Shown: positions 31,022 to 42,004 of the stretch, piece by piece | Position numbering within the stretch: position 1 is the first letter of the stretch | How the letters are laid out: each line of letters opens with the position of its first letter | Assembly: GCF_010389155.1 (NCBI RefSeq) | Contig: NC_057768.1 | Coordinates: forward strand, 15,869,664 to 15,933,663 | From: Erigeron canadensis | Taxonomy: Eukaryota; Streptophyta; Magnoliopsida; Asterales; Asteraceae | Length of the DNA: 64,000 nucleotides | Reading direction: 5' to 3' | The notes under the pieces: model-generated | Databases searched by the model: none | Told to the model about the DNA's origin: nothing | What the model saw: only the letters and a program-made list of their open reading frames with translations | Position numbers and translations under genes: made by a program

Positions 31022-32388
31022 CCTCCTGTAGGCCAAATTTGTTACATCATATTTCCATTAGGTTTATCATATTTTTATGGTCATTTGATCATAGTGCATG
31101 TGTGTGCTAGAAATGCATTTTTGCATGCTTTCGGTTTATGATTTCAAGCATATTTTTAAATGTTGTGATTCAAGCTTTATATCCTTGATATTTTATGAAT
31201 TTTTCCATAATATATTCACCAAGATTAACATATTTTTCAGTTAAGACAAGTCTATAATCATCTCATAATCCAATAATAAATCCAACCTTCTTAAATCTAA
31301 CATACATGCAATTATCTCAACATCTTAACAACAAATCTTAATCCATCTATAATCCATCAACATAAAAAACATATATTTATGAAAATTTCCAGAAAATATA
31401 TTCATAAAGATTATATAAAACATATTTATCTTTTCATGCAAAAAGTTGCTTTACAACTATTAACATATATCAACACTTTTTAATGCAAACTTTTATAGAT
31501 CCAATAATACAACAACAAAAGTCTACTTTTTAATAAAATTTCCAGAATATAAACCTCTAAAATATATAAAAATACAACCATCTTTCAAAGGAAAAATCAT
31601 TTTAAAAGCTATATAATCTATAACAACTACACTTTTGGGTCTTAAACTAGTTGAATCCTAGGATCTTGCTTCATGGATTCAACATGCATGAGCATGAAAA
31701 GAAAGATCCTATCAACTTTGCCCTCATCAAGTGTATATTTAAAAGAAAACATGAAGAAACATGAACTTTTGATAAAACTTTTATAATATAAACACAGATA
31801 AGATAAATCTAGTGAGAGATAAAGTGTTATACCCTTGAAGAACTTGGATTTTGATGAAGAAAAGTTGCTGATTTTTGTGGCCTATATAGCTCCAATAACC
31901 CTTATTCAAACCTTGAAACAACCCTTAATCTATAGCTTAATATCACCCTTGCTTAATCTACTTAAACCCTTATTATTAATATGAGTTTAAATTGATTTTT
32001 GTTGGTGTTTTCTTCCCTTTCTGGGCTGCCGAAAATGAAGAAGAAAAGAGAAGGGAGAAAGAGTTTTCTTGAGAGGATAAAAGCTAGTGTCTGTAAAATG
32101 GCGTTTAGTATGTGTTTGTGGTGAGTCCCAAGACTAAAAGACATGCAAGAATTCAAATGGAGGGTATGTGTGTGTTGTGAAGGGGGACGGCCATAGGGGA
32201 GAAATGAAGAGGTTTTCACTTCTTTTTTTTTTTGTATAATTATAATGTAAGTATGTATGTGTATGTATATATTAGATAGGTATTTATTTTATAAGTGTAA
32301 TATGTAGTTATTTGTTTATATAAGTTGATTAGTTAGTCTAGTGTACATATATGTATGTGTCGTGTATATATATATGTATGTAAAGGGT

Positions 32389-32640
32389 AAAGGGTTATCC
32401 CGGGTAAGTATATTATATCCCATCAAAAAAATAAGTACAAGTGAAATGGTAGAGTACCATATCAGTTCACATATTTGACATGCCAAATATGCGTAAAACA
32501 AGCTAACTAGCAATCAAAGGCAACAACCAAAGATCTTCAATAAACTAAACAAGATCAATGGAAAATAAGCAATCCACAATAGACTAAATCGGCGCCATCA
32601 GTTCTTCAAACAAAATGCTCTTTGGCAGCTTCCAATCCTC
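32389..32640 (-). mobile_element. Short LINE tail nested in the Tekay-like LTR
   Basis: About 250 bp: the last codons of ORF2 (WKLPKSILFEELMAP), the 3' UTR with its stem-loop pair, and a terminal GGGAT...ACCC dyad. It is strongly 5'-truncated; target duplications were not resolved. Confidence 0.75.
32446..32491 (-). other. LINE 3' UTR stem-loop pair (copy 4)
   Basis: ATGGTA (32446-32451) pairs with TACCAT (32455-32460) around GAG. CATATTT (32470-32476) pairs perfectly with AAATATG (32485-32491) around GACATGCC. Confidence 0.75.
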
Positions 32641-33044
32641 ATTGGTTGTATTCTTGTATTTATATTAGGCTTTTATATATATACTTATTATTATTCAAGC
32701 ATTTTCATGTACCTAAGGAGTTATAAATATTTTTATGATGTTCATGGCATTTTCATGACCAAATGTTATCTAGTTGGCTTGATGATTCAAGTTGTTGGTC
32801 ATTTATAAGAATTTTTTATTGTTAGCTCAACTTGTGAGGCTTACTTTATTATTTATACTTTGCTTAATTATTAATAAAAAATTTTGTTCAATGGTATTTT
32901 ATTAGATTGAATTTAAAACTAACAATAGCTTTAGATTGCTAATTTAGGGGCACTATCTACTAGCTTCAAGTATAACTATGGCTTGCGGGATCATAGACAA
33001 CCTAACTAGCACGTATGTAATATTTAAAAAGTAAGGTTGTTACA

Positions 33045-33960
33045 TGACTAACCTTGTATCGAATGGAAATTGGAATTGGCTGGTTGCTTGGTTGGATTTG
33101 TATCCTGTTTTAAACTTGATTCCTGCTGTTACCTTGAGCCCAAATGTTCCTGATTCGATTTATTGGAAAGATAAAGATGGAAATGAGGTTGCTTTCTTGT
33201 CGGCTGTAATATGAAAAACTTTAAGATAGCGACATCAACAGGTGGATTGGGTGAATGCTGTTTGGTTCACATAAATGATACCGAGGCATTCTTTTCTATT
33301 ATGGTTGATATTCCTTCGCAAACTAAAGACTCAAGATAAAGTGATGAAATGGAATGCTGGAGGAAACATGAATTTTAACCTTGTTTGCTGTCCTCTATGC
33401 CAACAAGGACCAGAGTCACATAACCATTTGTTTTTTGATTGTTCTTATTCCTTACAGGTTTGGAAGTCTATTCGGAATATGGCTCACTTGCATGATATTC
33501 AACCAAAATGGGAGGATATAGTAGAATGGTTGATTCCAAAGGGGAAGTCTAACTCGGCTAAATATGTTATTGGAAAACTCTTGATTGCTGCTTCGTCGTA
33601 TTTCATATGGCAAGAAAGAAACAGTAAACTCTTCTCCAATAAGTCAAGAACAGTGAAGCAGCTTACGGATGTTATTGCTACTACAGTTCGCTTAAAGCTT
33701 GTTACACTGCGATTCAAGAATACAATTCTAGCTAATGGAGTGCACATAATTATCCATTTATTGTTTAGTCGCACTTTCTCCTTTGTGTTTTAGATGGTGT
33801 GGCTAGTTGCTTTATAGTTTGTATCTTGGTTAAAGTTGTTTACATATGTATGGCATGTCATACATATGAACTAGTATGGTAACACAACCATACTACTTGT
33901 TTTGTAATGTTTTTTTGGTGATGGAATATAATTTACAGGGGTATACCCATTAACCAAAAA
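33045..33960 (+). pseudogene. LINE ORF2 C-terminus and 3' UTR
   Basis: 5'-truncated LINE. A broken upstream part (NGNWNWLVAWLDLYP) leads to an open frame at 33275-33793 with the zf-RVT motif (CPLCQQGPESHNHLFFDC), then FIWQERNSKLFSNKS. The 3' UTR carries a perfect stem-loop pair (33843-33895) and ends near the GGTGATGG...CATTAACC dyad. It starts exactly where the Tekay-like LTR ends. Confidence 0.85.
33843..33895 (+). other. LINE 3' UTR stem-loop pair (copy 5, perfect)
   Basis: CATATGTAT (33843-33851) pairs with ATACATATG (33860-33868) around loop GGCATGTC. TAGTATGGT (33872-33880) pairs with ACCATACTA (33887-33895) around AACACA. Confidence 0.8.
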
Positions 33961-35540
33961 ACTGGTATGAAAGAAACTGAAGAGCATACTAACTTTTAAT
34001 AACTCATTGGGTTTCAGAGAAGTCAAAGTGATTTTCATACCACTTACAAATAATGAATAAGAATTCATGCGACCATTATGAAACACATAATTATCAAACA
34101 ACCATGGTCTACCCAACAAAATATGACAAGCATCCATAGGAACAACATCACAAACAACTTTATCTTGATAAATAGATCCAATGGAAAAAGGAATAGTAAC
34201 TTGTCGATTAACTTTTACCTCAGATGCTTCACTAAGCCATTGCAACTTGTAAGGACGGGGATGCTTAACTGTAGGCAATTCCAGTTTTTCCACCATATAA
34301 GTTGAAGCAGCATTAGCACAACTCCCACCGTCAATGATCAGACTACACACCTTGCTTTTAACAGTACATCTGGAATGGAAAATATTTTCTCTCTAGGCAG
34401 TGTCAGCCACAACTTTATCAGTATGCATTACCCTTCTTACCACTAGCATCTCTCCGACATCTGCACCTATGCATGTCTCTTTAGTTTCATCTTCATCATA
34501 CACTGGTTTGTCTTCTTCAGTGTCAACATCTGGTAAGCTTTCAATCTCTCTAGCAGTGAGTGCTCGCTGATTAGGACACTATGCCTAGAAGTGACCAAAA
34601 CCATGACACTTAAAACATTTTTTTCCAACTGGCTCCTTGAATCCTCCAGTTTCCTTTTCTTTGCCTCTGAAGGACTGTTGACCAGTTGTACTGGGCTTCA
34701 GAACTAATTAACTAACTGGTTGACTAGAACTGGAAGAAGTCTTAGTAAAAGGCTTGTACTGGACCTTCTTCTTCAGTTGTTTCTCAATCTGGAGAGCCAA
34801 TTTGCAAGCACCTTCATATGTCCAAATGAGCTGCAATTCTATCTTCTCAGTAATAGATGCATTCAACCCACCAAGGAATCTGGCAATAGTATGTTCTTCA
34901 GCTTCTTTCACACCAGTTCGAGTCTCAGTTGCTCGAATACCCTAATATACTCCACAACTTCTTTTGAGCCTTGCTTCAGATTGTTCATTTGAAGATATTG
35001 ATCTTGCTTAGGAACAAATCTCTTCTGCATAACTTCCTTCAATTTGGACCAGGTCTTGATTCTGCTTTCCCCTTTATAATTTCTTTCATCTTTCATATTA
35101 TCATACCAGGATAAAGCATACTTTTTCAACCTAATAATGGCAACCTTAAAACTTTTCTTATCATCATACCCTTTTATCTCCATTATTCTATCCATCACCT
35201 GAACCCAATCAAAATAATCTTCAAGATTTGAAGAACCAATAAAATCTGGTGGATCTATTTTAATATCTTTAGTATCGTCCTTATGTCTCCTATGCCTTCT
35301 TCTAGACTGATTAGACCCATCATCAGAATCACTAGAGGATCTATGAATACTATCAGATCTATCACTAGGATCTAGAGATTCATCATCCCTTTCACCTACA
35401 ACACGTTCCCTATTCAACCTTAAACCACCATCTTTTAACAGATTAACAACCCTACCAAGTGTTTCTTGTAGATCTTCAATCTGTCTATCTCTCCTAGCAT
35501 TATGAGCTTCTTCTAATGTCATATTTCTTCTATAAGCCAT
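33961..35540 (-). pseudogene. gypsy element C: gag and protease, 3'-truncated
   Basis: Gag starts MAYRRNMTLEEAHNARRDRQ at 35540, with the same domain order as element A. It carries a 9-nt loss (VPKQDQY for VPQSYKQDQY) and a frameshift at about 34910, and resumes as EAEEHTIARFLGGLNA to 34708. The zinc-knuckle region at about 34600 has stops. Protease 34350-33996 is well preserved (KVCSLIIDGGSCANAAS, LLGRPWLFDN). The element ends near 33990; RT and integrase are missing. At 33961-33990 lies a small plus-oriented gag scrap (TGMKETEEHT). Confidence 0.85.
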
Positions 35541-35639
35541 TAATACTTAACACTCAAACTCAACAATAACAGATCTAAACAATAGACAACCAAACAACAA
35601 AACCCACGGACAAAAAGATTAAGAAACATTTTTCTAACC

Positions 35640-35653
35640 TGGCTCTGATACCA
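35640..35653 (-). other. Primer-binding site of element C
   Basis: TGGTATCAGAGCCA on the minus strand next to the LTR at 35657, as in element A. Confidence 0.9.
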
Positions 35654-35656
35654 ATT

Positions 35657-36632
35657 TGATGCGTAAAACACGCAATAACTCAAGCACGGCGGAAATTAAA
35701 CAAAATGGAATTAGATATTTTTGGTATTTTTTGGATTTTATGAAATAAACAACAAAATAAGACGATAAATAAAATGATAGATAAAAGAATCCACCACCAA
35801 GACTCGCAAAGGCCAAGCCACCAGAACCAAGGATAAAGGAAACACTCCAACCCACCACTATGTTTGATAAAGGTCTAGCCACCACAAACAAAGATAAAGG
35901 AATCGAAGATTTTGGATCTCACCACTATAATTGATAAAGGACGAACCACCACAATTATAGATAAAAGGATCACTCCAAACCACCAAGATGAAAGATCTAT
36001 AAAGGTAAATGAAGATTTTTAAGAAATAGAGGCTGCTCTATTAATTTCATTCAACTCAATATAACCTAATTTCTTACAAGGAAAATGAGCCCCTATTTAT
36101 AGATAACTACCTGCCTAGGAATCATCAAAATTATAGTAAAAATAATAAGGAAATAAAATAAATAAAAGGCTGGCACATGGTGGGGACAACCACTAACAAA
36201 ATGGACTAATAGAAAGAGCACACAAAGCTTCTAGAAATATTCCTTTTGCAGCCAGACCCACAAACCGTTAGGAATAACGTTGTGACACGCCCCTCTTTTG
36301 TCTTTATCATATTTGTCAGTCATCTTCTCTTATTGGGTCCATCAGATACGTGACTTCAGAACTATTCTATTATTTGGAAACTAGAATATAAATCTGGAGC
36401 ATTCATCTGGGGTGCTTCAGTACCACTGGAGTGCTTCAGTGAACTTTACTGGCGCGTCACGGCTTATTGAGACTGGACTGGTTCAGTGAAGACTTGTCTA
36501 AAATGAGCCACTGTTGGTAGAATCAACATGGCTTGTTCAGATGGCATCATCAGTTCACCTTCCTTCAGTTCATTTCAATTCTCCAGTTCACTGGTGCCTA
36601 CCAGTTCATTGAGCCTTGCCATTTCCGCATCA
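35657..36632 (-). mobile_element. 5' LTR of element C (family 1)
   Basis: Starts (minus) TGATGCGGAAATGG at 36632 and ends TTTTACGCATCA at 35657. H2 arms are CTATAATTG (35925-35933) and CAATTATAG (35952-35960), paired changes relative to element A. The LTR is inserted into an integrase fragment of another gypsy copy. Confidence 0.87.
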
Positions 36633-36792
36633 AAAATATTCAATAATGGTGGTCATTGATCATTTTTCAAAAATGGCTCATTTTATTCCTTGCAATACTA
36701 CTAATGATACTTCAGGAGTTGCAAGTTTATTTTTCAAAGAAATTGTTCGTCCACATGGAATTCCAAAGACCATTGTTTTAGATAAGGATGTA
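36633..36792 (+). pseudogene. gypsy integrase fragment
   Basis: Reads [20 protein letters not shown], then [21 protein letters not shown], the part of the integrase core leading to the second catalytic Asp. It is sandwiched between two family-1 LTRs. Confidence 0.82.
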
Positions 36793-37455
36793 TGATGTGT
36801 AAATCACGCAAATACTCAAGCACAGCGGAAATTAAACAAAATGGAATTAGATATTTATTTGTATTATATGGATTTTATGAAATAAATAACAAAACAAGAC
36901 GATAAATAAAAGTAGAGATAAAGAAACCACAACCAAGATTCGTAAAGGCCAAGCCACCGGAATCAAGGATAAAGGAAACACTCCAACCCACCACTATTTT
37001 TGATAAACGTCTAGCCGCCACAAACACAGATAAAGGAATCGAAGATTTAAGATCTCACAACTATATTTGATAAAGGACGAACCACCACACATAATCTGAA
37101 GATTTTGGATAAGAAATAGAGGCTGCTCTATTAATTTCATTCAACAACATAATTTGATTTTACAAATGAGAAATACAACCCCTATTTATAGCCACATAAA
37201 CTATTTCCTAGGAGTTATTGAAATAATAATAAAATAATCTAAAAGCTGTCATGTGCAAAAGACAACCAGTAATTTATTAGCCAATGGGAAATGGACAGAT
37301 AAAGCTTCTAGAAAGATTCCTTTTGCAAGAGGACCCACAAACCGTTAGAAATAACGTGGGTACTCACTCCTTTGTTGTTCTCTTCTTTGGACAACTGTCA
37401 TCCTTCCTTTATTGGACCCCACAAGCATGCATCAGAACGAACTTTATTAAGGTAG
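36793..37455 (-). mobile_element. Family-1 LTR, minus, truncated at its 5' end
   Basis: Begins (plus view) TGATGTGTAAATCACGC, the reverse of an LTR 3' end, and matches 4417-5045 and the other family-1 LTRs up to about 37454. There it switches to a plus-oriented LTR. It lacks the pol-coding first part. Confidence 0.85.
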
Positions 37456-38539
37456 TGAATTGAGCAAGACAAATGAACTGATGGGAATTTCTGAAATAAA
37501 AGAAGATTCTGAACCGAAGTTGAATTCTTAGCTAAAGTCCATTTCTGAACTGAAGAGGTCATCTGAACTAAAGCAGAAATCTGAGCAAGTGATGCCATCT
37601 AAATAAGCCATGCTAATTCTGCCAGCAATAGCCCATTTTAGACAAGTATTCACTGAACCAGTTCAGCCACCAGTTATAACACTTCTCCAGTGGGAGGAAG
37701 CTCCAAATACAACCATTAGAAACCCATCAGTGAAGTTCTCCACTGAAGCACTACAGTGACCAGCTCTAGTCTCTAGATGGATGCTCTAGATGTACGTCTC
37801 CAGTGGAAGTCCAGATTTCAGTTTTTCTAGTTGCCTTAATAAAGTTTGTTCTGATGCATGCTTGTGGGGTACAATAAAGGAAGGATGACAACCGTCCAAA
37901 GAAGATGACAACAAAGGAATGAGTGCCCATGTTATTTCTAACAGTTTGTGGGTCCTCTTGCAAAAGGAATCTTTCTAGAAGCTATATCTGTCCATTTCCC
38001 ATTGGCTAATAAATTAGTGGTTGTCCTTTGCACATGATAACTTTTAGATTATTTTGTTATTATTTCAATAACTCCTAGGAAATAGTTTATGTGGCTATAA
38101 ATAGGGGTTGTATTTCTCATTGTAAAGTCAGTTTTTGATATTGAATTGAAAGAATATAATAGAGCATCCTCTATTTCTTAAAAAATCTTCATTTACCTTT
38201 ATAGATCTTTGATCTTGGTGGTTTGGAGTGACCTCTTTATCAATAATTGTGGTGGTTCATCCTTTATCAATTATAGTGGTGAGGTCTTTAAATCTTCGAT
38301 TCCTTTATCCTGTGTTTGTGGTGACTAGATCTTTATCAAACATCGTGGTGGGTTGGAGTGTTTCCTTTATCCTTTATTCCGGTGACTTGGCCTTTACGAA
38401 TCTTGGTGGTGGATTCTTTTATCTATCCTTTTATTTTATTTGTCTTGTTTTTCTCATAAATCCAGAAAATACCAAAAATATTTAATTCCATTGTGTTTAA
38501 TTTCCACTGTGCTTGAGTCTTTGCGTGTTTTACGCATCA
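37456..38539 (+). mobile_element. Family-1 LTR, plus, nearly complete
   Basis: Starts TGAATTGAGCAAGAC (a slightly altered LTR start) and ends TTTACGCATCA at 38539. The pol extension reads SEL-K repeats and MPSK-stop-AMLILPAIAHF, then FTEPVQPPVITLLQW. The hairpin series is present, with H2 arms near 38242-38249 and 38269-38276. Together with 36793-37455 it forms a long inverted repeat. Confidence 0.85.
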
Positions 38540-39187
38540 CATCTTCTTCTCCAAATCTTTAATAATGCTTCCATGGAGAATAAAAACAGAGGCCCAATAA
38601 ATGTGCATTGAGGATAAGATAAAATTAACAAGTTGTAACCTGCCTGCAAATGAAAGAGATTTGTTCTTCCAATCACCTATTCTAGCTTCCGTTCTTTCAA
38701 TTAGAACTTTGCAATCCTTGTATAGCAGCCTTGCTGAAATCAATGGAACACCAAGATGACGTGCCGGTAGTTGTCCTTCATCGAAAGGCATCTTGCTGAA
38801 TATGGCTTCCTTAACATGATCCGGTACATGGCAAAAGAAGGCTGTACTCTTTGATAAACTTGGAGTCAACCCAGATGCCTTAGTGAAGGAATTCAGCATT
38901 ATGACATTAACTTAGTGCACTTCGCCACGAGAAAATAAGAACAGATCATTTGCAAAACACAAGTTAATAATTTGATCCTTCTTACACTGATTATGAAATC
39001 TGAAAGGAGACATTGCAATCGATTTCTTTAAAAGAAGCGAAAGAACTTCCATGACAAGTGTGAAAAGATAAGGTGACATAGGGGCCCCCAACGTAATCCC
39101 CTTCTACCTTTAAATAGTCCATGAATATTACCATTTATACTCAAAGAGTAGGAGACACTAGTAACATACGTAATGATCCAGTTGGGA
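38540..39187 (-). pseudogene. LINE reverse transcriptase fragment
   Basis: Minus strand: 38899-38537 reads SGLTPSLSKSTAFFCHVPDHV, then FDEGQLPARHLGVPL and FAGRLQLVNFILSSMHIYW. The upstream part 39187-38900 has SYSLSINGNIHGLFKGRRGLR and then a frameshift. The catalytic region (NDLFLFSRGE) has lost its FADD. It has no natural LINE ends on either side. Confidence 0.85.
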
Positions 39188-39556
39188 TCATGACGGTCAG
39201 ACTGATGGTCAGACTGAAGTAACAAACAGAACCATTGGGATGCTGCTGAGAACACTGGTAAAGGAGACTTTGAAAGATTGGGATCTAAAGCTTTCTCAAG
39301 CTGAGTTTGCTTTCAATCGGGCTCTTAATTATTCTACTGGAAAATCTCCTTTTAAACTCTGTTATGGTGTGAATCCACTAACACCCAGGAGATCTGGTTT
39401 GGATCCACTTTAGAAAGGAAAGATTCCCTTCCAAGAGGAAGAGTAAGTTGATGCCTAGAGCTGAAGGTCCTTTCAAGGTGTTGGAAAGATGTGAAGAAAA
39501 TGCCTACAAAGTGGAGCTGCCTGGAGAGATCCCAGTCTCAAGTACATTTAATGTTG
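39188..39556 (+). pseudogene. gypsy integrase C-terminal fragment (family 2)
   Basis: Reads from TDGQTEVTNRTIG to EFAFNRALNYSTG, then after a deletion LMPRAEGPFKVLERCEENAYK and STFNVG. Very close to 7840-8350 of B2. It ends at 39556 in a direct repeat ATTTAATGTTG (39546-39556, 39565-39575) joined to LTR sequence. Confidence 0.82.
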
Positions 39557-39966
39557 GATCCACCATTTAATGTTGCCTTCTATTGTAAAAATCAGAGTGT
39601 GTTTATGAAAAGTTTGATAGAGCTAAATTCCACTCATTTTAAAAATCTTCTTTACCTTTATGGATCTTTGATCTTGGTGGTTTGAAGTGGTCCCTTTATC
39701 AGTAATCTTGGTGGCTTTGCCTTTATAGATTATTGTGGTGAGATCTTAAAATCTTCATTACTTTTATCAGTATTTGTGGTGACTCAGCCTTTATCAAATA
39801 TAGTGGTGGTTTTGGATTGTTTCTTGTACTTGATTCTGGTGATTCAGTCCTTTACGAGTCAAGTGTTAGATTCTTATCTATCCTTGTTTATTTGTTCTTG
39901 TTTTAGTTTAATTCCACTATTTTATTGTTGTTGTACTATTTGTTCTTATAGTCAGCTTGGGTGTGG
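39557..39966 (+). mobile_element. Partial family-2 LTR (3' half without end)
   Basis: Matches 58930-59300 of the B1 5' LTR, including the hairpin series and the stretch to cagcttgggtgtg. The LTR 3' terminus is missing. Confidence 0.78.
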
Positions 39967-40549
39967 GGAACCACCGACTTGTCACCGCTGTCTTGATGTA
40001 AGGTATAAACTCTAACCATTGGTTGAGTTATGTCGCTCTGCGAGTGGGAAACCACCGACCTGTCACCGATGTATCAACAATTAAAGATGATAATATTGTA
40101 TAACTGCTTTAGTATTCAGCTAGGAAGCATGAATGTAGTGTGAGAGTATATTTAAGTAGTGAAGCACAAGTACAACTAATAATAAGATATAAATGCCTTG
40201 CTAGTAGCTATTAGATCTAATTGCTACACATAACTTTAATTAAGTGATTTACTAGTCTACATTAAGAAGTAAGATTGAGTTGTAGGACATGTGGAATTAT
40301 AGAACGGTTTTAAAGGTATTAACATCAATACAAGGTTAACTTTTAGTTTTGATTGACTGATTATCTTTACCTCTAACTATAGCTTACTGATTTTGTCTTA
40401 AAGCTTTCTCAAATCATTTTGCATGACTAATCTTTGAAATGTTTTAAAAAATTAGAAAACATGTACACTTAAATTGTCCGCTCATCATTGTTTTATTTTT
40501 CTTGGACTATTTGCTCGAGTACAAGCAAAGACTTAAGTCTAGGGGTATG
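39967..40549 (+). other. Noncoding 3' region of another gypsy element
   Basis: No gene. A 24-bp unit resembling GGAAACCACCGACYTGTCAC occurs at about 39965-39988 and 40047-40072. The end GCTCGAGTACAAGCAAAGAC, then a purine-rich AAGTCTAGGGGTATG (40535-40549), looks like the polypurine tract that precedes 3' LTRs of Tat/Athila-type gypsy elements. Confidence 0.45.
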
Positions 40550-40855
40550 TGATGAGCATTCATTTTGTGATAGAATCCCCATCATTAGCCAACATTTTAA
40601 TGTCTATATGAGTTAATATTCGTGAACTGTTGGTACTTAATACATTCGATATAAATGCAGGTTCACGGAAGATGCGAGCATGGGTGAATGGTATCTATCA
40701 AATCAACATGAAGGCCGATGAAGTTACAAGACACAAGGAGGCAAAACGAGAGCCAAACAAAGCAAATCGAGATAACGCAGGAGATGCCAGCACCACTGGA
40801 GCCCATCCCTAACGCTACTAGGTGGCCAGGTCCAGATTTGACTTATTACATACAA
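40550..40855 (+). mobile_element. Tat-like LTR fragment, plus
   Basis: Starts TGATGAGCATTCATTTTGTG directly after the purine tract. It shares its order with the inverted copy on the right: AACATTTTAATGT, TTGGTACTTAAT, GCAGGTTCA and TACAAGACACAAGGAG. It ends near GGTGGCCAGGTCC. Confidence 0.6.
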
Positions 40856-41641
40856 ATAGAACAATAAACCCTCAAACCCTAAGATGGAAAACACTAGGAC
40901 TAATATGTGAAGATGGAAAACACTAGTTCTTCATATTATTATAGGTTTCATATCTACGATAAACAATAAAACACACTCCAACAGATTCTAACAAAATAAT
41001 TAAAACAATAAATGTCTACATGATCACATTGATCCAAACAAGTATTCAGCTTATTAGCCGGACATTATTAAAGGTATAACAAAGTCTGAAAAGATGAAAG
41101 ACATTTTTTACCAAACTGAAAGTAAAATAAAAGAGTAGATCTAGCCCGCGGGTGAAGATTGGAAGGCGTTAGAAGCTCCAAAACCTTTTGGGAATCTGCA
41201 ATTACGAACTAGGGTTGATAGTGGGCGGCTAAGGCTGCTGAATCGGCTCTCTCCTTAGGTAAAAGTCGGTTTCCTATCTGGGCCACCTAGCGGCGCTGGA
41301 AGTGGCTTAATGTGGCCAGCGGTGCTCATGACTTGCTAGCGGCGCTGGCTTGGTAGCCAGCAGCACTGAGAGCTGCTGTTCATTTTCATACTGCTTAGAT
41401 TGACTCCCGAATCATCTCCTTGTGTCTTGTAAATTCATAGGCTTCCTTCTTGAGTTACTTGATGTCATTTATCCTCTCTCGCATGTTCGATGAACCTGCG
41501 TAAACATACGATCCATTAAGTACCAATAGTTCCGGAATAATAACTCATTTTATTTCGGTAAAAGGCCGGAATAATAACTCATTTGAACATTAAAATGATG
41601 CCTTTCGATAGGGGTTTATATCACAATATGGACGCTCATCA
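40856..41641 (-). mobile_element. Tat-like LTR copy, minus
   Basis: The minus strand starts TGATGAGCGTCCATATTGTG at 41641 and runs toward 40856. A CCGGAATAATAACTCATTT unit repeats at about 41534 and 41566. GCGCCGCTGG-type GC-rich motifs repeat at about 41290-41370. AAGATGGAAAACACTAG repeats at about 40881 and 40911. The far end is not defined. Confidence 0.55.
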
Positions 41642-42004
41642 ATTTTTCAAAATAAATGAAATGAAAATGATTTAGAAATTCAAACCCATAAAAAAATATT
41701 ATTTAAATAAAATCAATTTTGATCGGGTTTGAAATCCGTAATAATTTTGGGGTATACGTCCGCATTTAATGCAAAGACGGTTAGGGCCCCACACTTGGAA
41801 AACTTTTCAACTTTCATTAATAAATAGTGATCATCACTTTTACATTTACGGCACCACTTGTGTGACACATCAGCAAAGAGCATCTTAATTCAAAACGTTA
41901 TACAGTAACCGTCACGGGTCCACTCATCAACCAAGTATCCAAAATACATTACAAAGGACTTATTGACTTTAGAAATGACTCAATAAAATCTGAGCATTAT
42001 CAGT
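41642..42004. other. Unassigned AT-rich DNA
   Basis: No ORF, RNA gene or recognisable repeat seen. It lies between the Tat-like LTR and a Tekay-like LTR, and no PBS is present next to 42005. Confidence 0.5.

Larger units (their letters stand above)
26150..31037 (-). mobile_element. LINE with endonuclease-RT ORF2, 5'-truncated in ORF1
   Basis: A 4.9-kb minus-strand L1-type LINE. The 3' end carries poly(T) at 26152-26160, the terminal GGGTAATTAA...TTTACCC dyad and a stem-loop pair at 26224-26277. The 5' end stops in ORF1 at about 31021. Flanking imperfect 15-bp duplications (26135-26149 and 31038-31052, two mismatches) mark insertion into the Tekay-like LTR. Confidence 0.88.
24008..33044 (-). 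mobile_element. Very long 5' LTR of the Tekay-like element, holding two LINEs
   Basis: The LTR starts (minus strand) TGTAACAACCTTAC at 33044 and ends GTCGGGGTGTTACA at 24008, with TGTAAC/GTTACA terminal inverted repeats and the PBS just outside. Without the LINE insertions (26150-31037 and about 32389-32640) it is about 3.9 kb, within the size known for Tekay/Del LTRs. Parts of it, such as the segment near 24900 ending aaagggggctatga, recur in the LTR starting at 42005. The segments 24008-26149, 31038-32388 and 32641-33044 are AT-rich and show no gene. Confidence 0.7.

Noticed and set aside
31962..32219. 85-codon minus-strand frame
   Set aside because: Lies in noncoding LTR sequence; composition resembles random AT-rich DNA.
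40630..40812. 60-codon plus-strand frame (MVLNTFDINAGS)
   Set aside because: Falls inside the Tat-like LTR and has no counterpart in the inverted copy.
41940..42004. Remainder of the copia element at 56969-58313 on the other side of the Tekay-like LTR
   Set aside because: No copia C-terminal or LTR motif could be read on the minus strand here, and the 5-bp flanks do not match.
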